A stretch of 64,000 nucleotides of DNA, taken from assembly GCA_964449325.1 (NCBI GenBank), contig CAYUYJ010000010.1:43346-107345 (forward strand), given 5' to 3'. Below are positions 59,958 through 64,000 of this stretch, piece by piece. Under the pieces are notes generated by a model, which saw nothing but the letters and a program-made list of their open reading frames with translations, was not told the DNA's origin and did not search any database. Each line of letters opens with the position of its first letter. Position 1 is the stretch's first letter. This DNA comes from RGIG3002 sp964449325. GTDB lineage: Bacteria > Bacillota > Clostridia > Lachnospirales > Lachnospiraceae. Both the position numbers and the translations under genes were made by a program.

Positions 59958-60668
59958 GTGGCAGTTGTGATTTGTGAAAATATCAGACAAGTGGAAGAAA
60001 ACATAGATAAAGCATGTCAGAAAGCCGGCAGAAACAGAGAGGAAGTTACCTTAATTGCAGTAAGTAAGACAAAACCGGTTGCCATGCTGGAGGAAGCATA
60101 TCAGGCAGGCTGTCGTCATTTTGGAGAAAATAAAGTGCAGGAGCTTGTGGAAAAATATGAGGCTATGCCTAAGGATATTAAGTGGCATATGATCGGACAT
60201 CTGCAGCGCAATAAAGTAAAATATATTGTAGACAAGGTTTTTTTAATTCATAGTGTAGACTCGCTCAGACTGGCAGAGGAAATCAGCAAGGAAGCAGTTA
60301 AGAAGCAGGTAACAGTGAATATTTTAGTAGAAGTCAATGTGGCAAAAGAAGAATCCAAATTCGGAACAACAGAGGAAGAAGCCTTGAAGCTGGTAGAAGA
60401 AATTTCCAAACTTCCCGGAATTTTGATAAAAGGACTTATGACAATAGCACCATATGTAGAAAATTCAGAGGAAAACAGACAATATTTTGCGAAATTACGG
60501 CAATTATCTGTTGACATAATGCATAAAAACATTGATAATATTTCTATGGATGTGTTGTCCATGGGGATGACAGGTGATTATCAGGTTGCGGTAGAAGAAG
60601 GAGCAACATATGTCCGTGTTGGAACTGGTATTTTTGGTGAACGGGATTACGGGACAGCCGCAATTTAG
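59958..60668 (+). CDS. YggS/YlmE family PLP-homeostasis protein
   Basis: A 236-residue fold-III PLP-binding protein: TLIAVSKTKP (PLP lysine), GENKVQELVEKYE, WHMIGHLQRNK, LVEVNVAKEESKFG, LSMGMTGDYQVAVEEGATYVRVGTGIFG. Such proteins buffer pyridoxal phosphate and have no clear enzyme activity. The upstream site GAAGGGGAAGG could serve GTG 59958 or GTG 59967; the second has better spacing and would shorten the product by three residues. It sits before sepF, the standard ylmE-sepF order. Confidence 0.94.
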   Translation: MAVVICENIRQVEENIDKACQKAGRNREEVTLIAVSKTKPVAMLEEAYQAGCRHFGENKVQELVEKYEAMPKDIKWHMIGHLQRNKVKYIVDKVFLIHSVDSLRLAEEISKEAVKKQVTVNILVEVNVAKEESKFGTTEEEALKLVEEISKLPGILIKGLMTIAPYVENSEENRQYFAKLRQLSVDIMHKNIDNISMDVLSMGMTGDYQVAVEEGATYVRVGTGIFGERDYGTAAI

Positions 60669-60686
60669 TTAAGGAGATATAATAAT

Positions 60687-61199
60687 ATGAGCATGATGGA
60701 TAAGTTTATTAGCTATATGAAGTTGAATCCGGATGAAGAAGATGAATACTATGATGATTACGATGATTATGATGATGGTGAGGAAATTGACAATACTCCC
60801 CGTAAAACGTCGGTAGCAAAGGAATCTTCTTTTGATACAGATTCGGACAAGTCTGCAAGAAAGCCGATGGCGAAGGTAACACCTATCCGCACAAAGAAAA
60901 TGTCGGGAAGCGGCATGGAAGTATGTGTAATAAAGCCTACTACGGTAGAGGATGCAAGAGAAATTACGGAAACCTTATTAGCGAACAGAACCGTTGTCCT
61001 GAATCTGGAAGGATTGGATGTGGAAATTGCACAGCGTATTATTGATTTTACTTCCGGTTCCTGTTTTGCAATCAGCGGTAATTTACAGAAGATTTCACAT
61101 TATATTTTTATTATTACCCCTGCAAGCGTAGATATTTCGGGAGATTTTCAGGAAATTTTATCCGGTTCTTTTGATGTTCCGATTAATAACGGATTTTAG
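60687..61199 (+). CDS. sepF: Cell division protein SepF
   Basis: A 170-residue FtsZ-binding protein: N-terminal membrane-binding amphipathic helix (MSMMDKFISYMKL), a very acidic Asp/Tyr linker (about residues 14-30), and the C-terminal SepF domain with VCVIKPTTVEDAREI, NRTVVLNLEGLD, AQRIIDFTSGSCFAI. It anchors the Z-ring to the membrane and organises septal growth in Firmicutes. A strong terminator follows. Confidence 0.97.
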   Translation: MSMMDKFISYMKLNPDEEDEYYDDYDDYDDGEEIDNTPRKTSVAKESSFDTDSDKSARKPMAKVTPIRTKKMSGSGMEVCVIKPTTVEDAREITETLLANRTVVLNLEGLDVEIAQRIIDFTSGSCFAISGNLQKISHYIFIITPASVDISGDFQEILSGSFDVPINNGF

Positions 61200-61215
61200 G
61201 ACGGTGAAACAATAG

Positions 61216-61253
61216 ACTTCCTGCTTTTCTGGCAGGAAGTTTTCTTCTTTTTT
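61216..61253 (+). terminator. Terminator between sepF and aroB
   Basis: ACTTCCTGC (61216-61224) and GCAGGAAGT (61232-61240) make a perfect nine-base stem with a seven-base loop and a T-rich tail. Confidence 0.92.
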
Positions 61254-61283
61254 GCCCAAAAAACATGATGGAGGAATGAGTAG

Positions 61284-62393
61284 ATGGCTCAAAGAATGGA
61301 AATTAATTACAATAAAAAACCTTGTTATGATATTGTATTTTCCAAAGGTTTTGAAGAATTGACGGATGAATTGAAGGAATTAGATGCACAAAACCATAAA
61401 TTTTGTATTGTGACGGATTCTAACGTAGAAAAGCTTTATGGAGAAGAGGTAAGGAAGATTGTCTCTCAGGTTTCCAAAGATGCGATACTGTTTTCTTTTC
61501 CGGCAGGGGAGGAAAGCAAGAATCTGGATACGGTAAAGAAACTGTATACTTTTTTGATTGAAAAAGGTTTTGACAGGAAGGATATGCTGATTGCGCTTGG
61601 TGGCGGAGTAGTAGGTGATTTGACAGGGTATACGGCTGCAACTTACCTTAGAGGCATTGATTTTATTCAGATTCCGACGACACTCCTTGCCCAGTGTGAC
61701 AGCAGCATCGGCGGAAAGACCGGTGTTGATTTTGACGGCTATAAAAATATGGTTGGTGCTTTTCATATGCCCCGGCTTGTTTATATGAATGCTGCAGTTT
61801 TAAAGTCTCTTGAGGACAGACAATTCTTTGCAGGTTTTGCGGAGGTCATGAAGCACGGACTGATTAAAGACCATATTTTCTATGAATGGCTGATTGAAAA
61901 TATGTATGAAATCTGTGAACGGGATTTGGACGTGCTGGAAGAAATGATTATGCGAAGCTGCACTATCAAGAAGCTGGTTGTAGAAAAGGACCCTACCGAA
62001 AAAGGGGAACGTGCACTTTTGAATTTCGGACATACAATTGGTCATGCTATTGAGAAAGCGAAAAACTTTGAACTTCTGCATGGAGAATGTGTGGCACTTG
62101 GTGCAGTTGCGGCAGCCTATATTTCATGGAAGCATGAATTGTTGTCCATGGATGAATATTATGAAATCCGGGATATGTTTGTACCTTTTTATCTGCCGAT
62201 TTCCATAGACGGAATCAATCCGGAGGAAATTCTGAGACTGACGAAATCCGATAAAAAAATGGAAGAAGGAAAGATTAAATTCGTTCTTTTAAAAAAGGTT
62301 GGAAAGGCAGTAATTGATATGTCTGTTTCTGACGAAGATATTTTGAATGCAGTGAAGGAAATATATTTTAGTGAAGAGGATTTGGCAGAATGA
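61284..62393 (+). CDS. aroB: 3-Dehydroquinate synthase
   Basis: A 369-residue NAD- and metal-dependent enzyme of the shikimate pathway: VTDSNVEKLYG, GGGVVGDLTGYTAATYLRG, PTTLLAQCDSSIGGKTGVD and the metal histidines in NFGHTIGHAIE and LLHGECVALG. Length is normal. No other aro genes are in the window. The ATG has GGAGG nine bases upstream and is only about 30 bases beyond the sepF terminator. Its last bases overlap lspA (ATGA). Confidence 0.97.
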   Translation: MAQRMEINYNKKPCYDIVFSKGFEELTDELKELDAQNHKFCIVTDSNVEKLYGEEVRKIVSQVSKDAILFSFPAGEESKNLDTVKKLYTFLIEKGFDRKDMLIALGGGVVGDLTGYTAATYLRGIDFIQIPTTLLAQCDSSIGGKTGVDFDGYKNMVGAFHMPRLVYMNAAVLKSLEDRQFFAGFAEVMKHGLIKDHIFYEWLIENMYEICERDLDVLEEMIMRSCTIKKLVVEKDPTEKGERALLNFGHTIGHAIEKAKNFELLHGECVALGAVAAAYISWKHELLSMDEYYEIRDMFVPFYLPISIDGINPEEILRLTKSDKKMEEGKIKFVLLKKVGKAVIDMSVSDEDILNAVKEIYFSEEDLAE

Positions 62394-62917
62394 GTAAAAA
62401 GAAAAGAAACAGATTGCTGTTAGATGTATTGTTTTTGGTGTTATTGGTTGCAATGGATCAGCTTACCAAGTATTTTGCGATTGTAAAGTTAAAAAATCAG
62501 CCGGCCGTACCGATTATTCCGAATGTTTTTGAATTAAATTATTTGGAAAACAGAGGAGCAGCTTTTGGCTTGCTGCAAAACCAGAAATTTTTCTTTTTGT
62601 TTTCCGGAGTGATAATCCTTTTGGTTATTCTGTTTGTGTTATTTAAAATTCCGGATAAAAAGAAATATCGGATGCTGAATTTGTTTCTTGTAATGATTAT
62701 AGGCGGCGGTATCGGAAATATGATTGATCGTATTCGTTTTGACTATGTGGTGGATTTTTTGTCTTTTGTATTGATTAATTTTCCTATTTTTAATGTGGCG
62801 GATATGTATGTAACCATTTCCATGATTGGACTGGCTGTTTTAATTTTGTTTGTCTATAAGGAAGAAGATTTTGGATTTTTAAGCTTTAAACAGAAAAAAT
62901 TCCGGGAGATAAAATAA
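62390..62917 (+). CDS. lspA: Lipoprotein signal peptidase
   Basis: A 175-residue membrane aspartyl protease with four helices. Conserved boxes are MDQLTKYFA, NYLENRGAAFG, GGGIGNMIDRI, DYVVDFLSF (first Asp) and NVADMYVTISM (second Asp). It cuts the signal peptide of prolipoproteins such as the carboxypeptidase at 56918. It overlaps aroB by four bases and is one base from the pseudouridine synthase gene; lspA-rluD is a very common pair. Confidence 0.97.
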   Translation: MSKKKRNRLLLDVLFLVLLVAMDQLTKYFAIVKLKNQPAVPIIPNVFELNYLENRGAAFGLLQNQKFFFLFSGVIILLVILFVLFKIPDKKKYRMLNLFLVMIIGGGIGNMIDRIRFDYVVDFLSFVLINFPIFNVADMYVTISMIGLAVLILFVYKEEDFGFLSFKQKKFREIK

Positions 62918-62918
62918 A

Positions 62919-63830
62919 ATGGAAGAACTCCGTTTCCTCATAACTGAAGAATGGGAAGATGAAAGAATCGATAAGTGCATGGGAAGCCTTATCGATTCTT
63001 TGTCCCGCTCTTTTATTCAAAAACTTATAAAAGATGGTAAGGTTTTCGTAAACGGAAATGTAGTAAAGGCAAATTATCGAATGAAAGCAGACGATGAAAT
63101 TGTGTTTCAGATTCCGGAATCGGTGGAACCGGATATTGAGCCGGAAAATATTCCTCTTGAGGTTCTTTACGAGGATGCGGATATTTTGATCGTGAATAAG
63201 CCTAAGGGCATGGTAGTGCATCCGGCGGCAGGGCATTATTCGGGTACTCTTGTCAATGCGATTTTATATCATTGTAAAGGGGAACTTTCCGGTATCAACG
63301 GTATTATGCGTCCGGGTATTGTACACCGGATTGACAGAGATACGACAGGCTCTCTGATTGTCTGTAAAAATGATTTTTCCCATAAAATAATAGCAGAACA
63401 ATTAAAAGAACATTCTATTACAAGAAGATACCGGGCTATCTGCTGTGGTGTTTTAAAGGATGAGGAATATACCATTCATAAGCCAATAGGACGTCATCCG
63501 TCAGAGAGAAAGAAAATGGCTGTTAACGAAAAAAACGGAAAAGATGCCATCACTCATGTAAGAGTATTGGAACGTTTTGAAAAGTATACATATATTGAGT
63601 GCGAACTGGAAACGGGAAGAACGCACCAGATACGTGTCCATATGGCTAGTATCGGGCATCCTCTTCTTGGAGATGAGGTATACGGAAACGGAAAATCTCC
63701 TTATAAACTGGAAGGACAGACTTTACACGCCTATGTGTTGGGGGTGCGTCATCCAAGAACAGAAGAATATATCGAAGTACGTGCTCCGTTACCGGCATAT
63801 TTTGAACATCTTTTGCATGTCTTGAAATAG
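62919..63830 (+). CDS. rluD: RluD-type large-subunit rRNA pseudouridine synthase
   Basis: A 303-residue RluA-family enzyme: N-terminal S4 domain (ERIDKCMGSLID then LIKDGKVFVNG), catalytic motif GIVHRIDRDTTGSLIV with the essential Asp, and LETGRTHQIRVHMASIGHPLLGD. RluD modifies 23S rRNA helix 69, the same helix that RlmH (2948) methylates. Other RluA-family targets cannot be ruled out from sequence. Confidence 0.94.
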   Translation: MEELRFLITEEWEDERIDKCMGSLIDSLSRSFIQKLIKDGKVFVNGNVVKANYRMKADDEIVFQIPESVEPDIEPENIPLEVLYEDADILIVNKPKGMVVHPAAGHYSGTLVNAILYHCKGELSGINGIMRPGIVHRIDRDTTGSLIVCKNDFSHKIIAEQLKEHSITRRYRAICCGVLKDEEYTIHKPIGRHPSERKKMAVNEKNGKDAITHVRVLERFEKYTYIECELETGRTHQIRVHMASIGHPLLGDEVYGNGKSPYKLEGQTLHAYVLGVRHPRTEEYIEVRAPLPAYFEHLLHVLK

Positions 63831-63901
63831 AACAAACTTTCAATAAAGTGACGAAAAAATGTGTTATATTTTATATTTTTTGTAAGTTTTATATAAAAAT
63901 A

Positions 63902-63930
63902 TTGTGTTTTCGCACAATGTTTTGTATAAT
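63902..63930 (+). promoter_or_regulatory. Predicted promoter of the next, unseen gene
   Basis: TTGTGT (63902-63907) and TATAAT (63925-63930) with a 17-base spacer. A dyad ATTGTG-n6-CACAAT (63901-63918) covers the -35 and part of the spacer, and could be an operator or a weak rluD terminator. Confidence 0.5.
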
Positions 63931-63950
63931 AATATTATTAATAACCCTGA

Positions 63951-63996
63951 ATTATTCACGGAACAGTATCTGAACTAATAACTGTGCCATGAATCT
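63951..63996 (+). repeat. Imperfect inverted repeat in the leader at the right edge
   Basis: ATTATTCACGGAACAGT and ACTGTGCCATGAAT can form a stem of about 14 positions with two mismatches and a 13-base loop. It lies about 25 bases after the predicted -10, so it would be in a 5' untranslated leader. No known riboswitch class is recognised. Confidence 0.45.
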
Positions 63997-64000
63997 AAAA

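Noticed and set aside
1..64000. tRNA, rRNA, CRISPR arrays, insertion sequences, prophage or integration sites
   Set aside because: No cloverleaf-like gaps, regular spaced repeats, transposase or integrase frames were seen. No intergenic gap exceeds 300 bases; the longest is about 186 bases.

Overview
This window looks like a chromosomal stretch of a low-to-mid GC, endospore-lineage Firmicute, most probably a member of the Lachnospiraceae (Clostridium cluster XIVa). The reasons are the strong AGGAGG ribosome-binding sites, frequent GTG and TTG starts, nearly full plus-strand gene orientation, the yqfC-yqfD-phoH-ybeY sporulation/RNA block, the mreBCD-pbp2-minCDE-rodA-mgsA block, and several small conserved clostridial families (YnzC/DUF896, DUF4321, YlmE-SepF). 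Every gene I accept is on the plus strand. I saw no rRNA, tRNA, insertion sequence, prophage, integrase or CRISPR array.

Layout. 1-3427: the end of an NfnA-like subunit, NfnB/GltA-like subunit, a Dabb protein, a zinc-ribbon membrane protein and RlmH. 3518-4917: a ClbS/DfsB-like protein and an Fpg/Nei-like protein that has lost several catalytic residues. 5089-11667: one very large secreted protein with a transglutaminase-like triad, Ig-like and FN3-like modules and a GC-rich middle. 11854-18681: an export/stress island bounded by terminators, with a MacB-like ATPase, a short FtsX permease, an ABC-2 exporter with two permeases, and a LiaS/NarL-type two-component system. 18796-22203: an unknown exported acidic protein, a PAP2 phosphatase and pyrimidine nucleoside phosphorylase.

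22236-28757: yqfC, yqfD, phoH, a short PgpH-like protein with a broken HD site, ybeY, a SpoVB-like flippase and a small membrane-anchored protein whose start lies inside a long inverted repeat. 28781-40017: two FAD oxidoreductases, proB, ynzC, 5-formyl-THF cyclo-ligase, proA, a nuclease-like/winged-helix unknown, pepT, miaB and a SulP transporter. 40173-48199: mutS, mutL, miaA, a methionine gamma-lyase-like PLP enzyme, a DUF4321 protein and radC.

48215-57895 is a cell-shape and division-site block: mreB, mreC, mreD, PBP2, minC, minD, minE, rodA, mgsA and a lipoprotein D,D-carboxypeptidase. 57996-63830 holds a P-loop unknown, a HlyD-like membrane adaptor, ylmE, sepF, aroB, lspA and an RluD-type pseudouridine synthase. 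The window ends in a promoter and a structured leader for a gene outside it.

Most of the region is core housekeeping. The best candidates for new biology are three proteins that keep a known fold but lose its catalytic residues or canonical parts (Fpg-like at 4090, PgpH-like at 24752, the nuclease-like protein at 34763), the giant mosaic surface protein, the mixed FtsX/ABC-2/two-component island, and two unusual nucleic-acid structures at gene starts (28114-28202 and 38247-38326).
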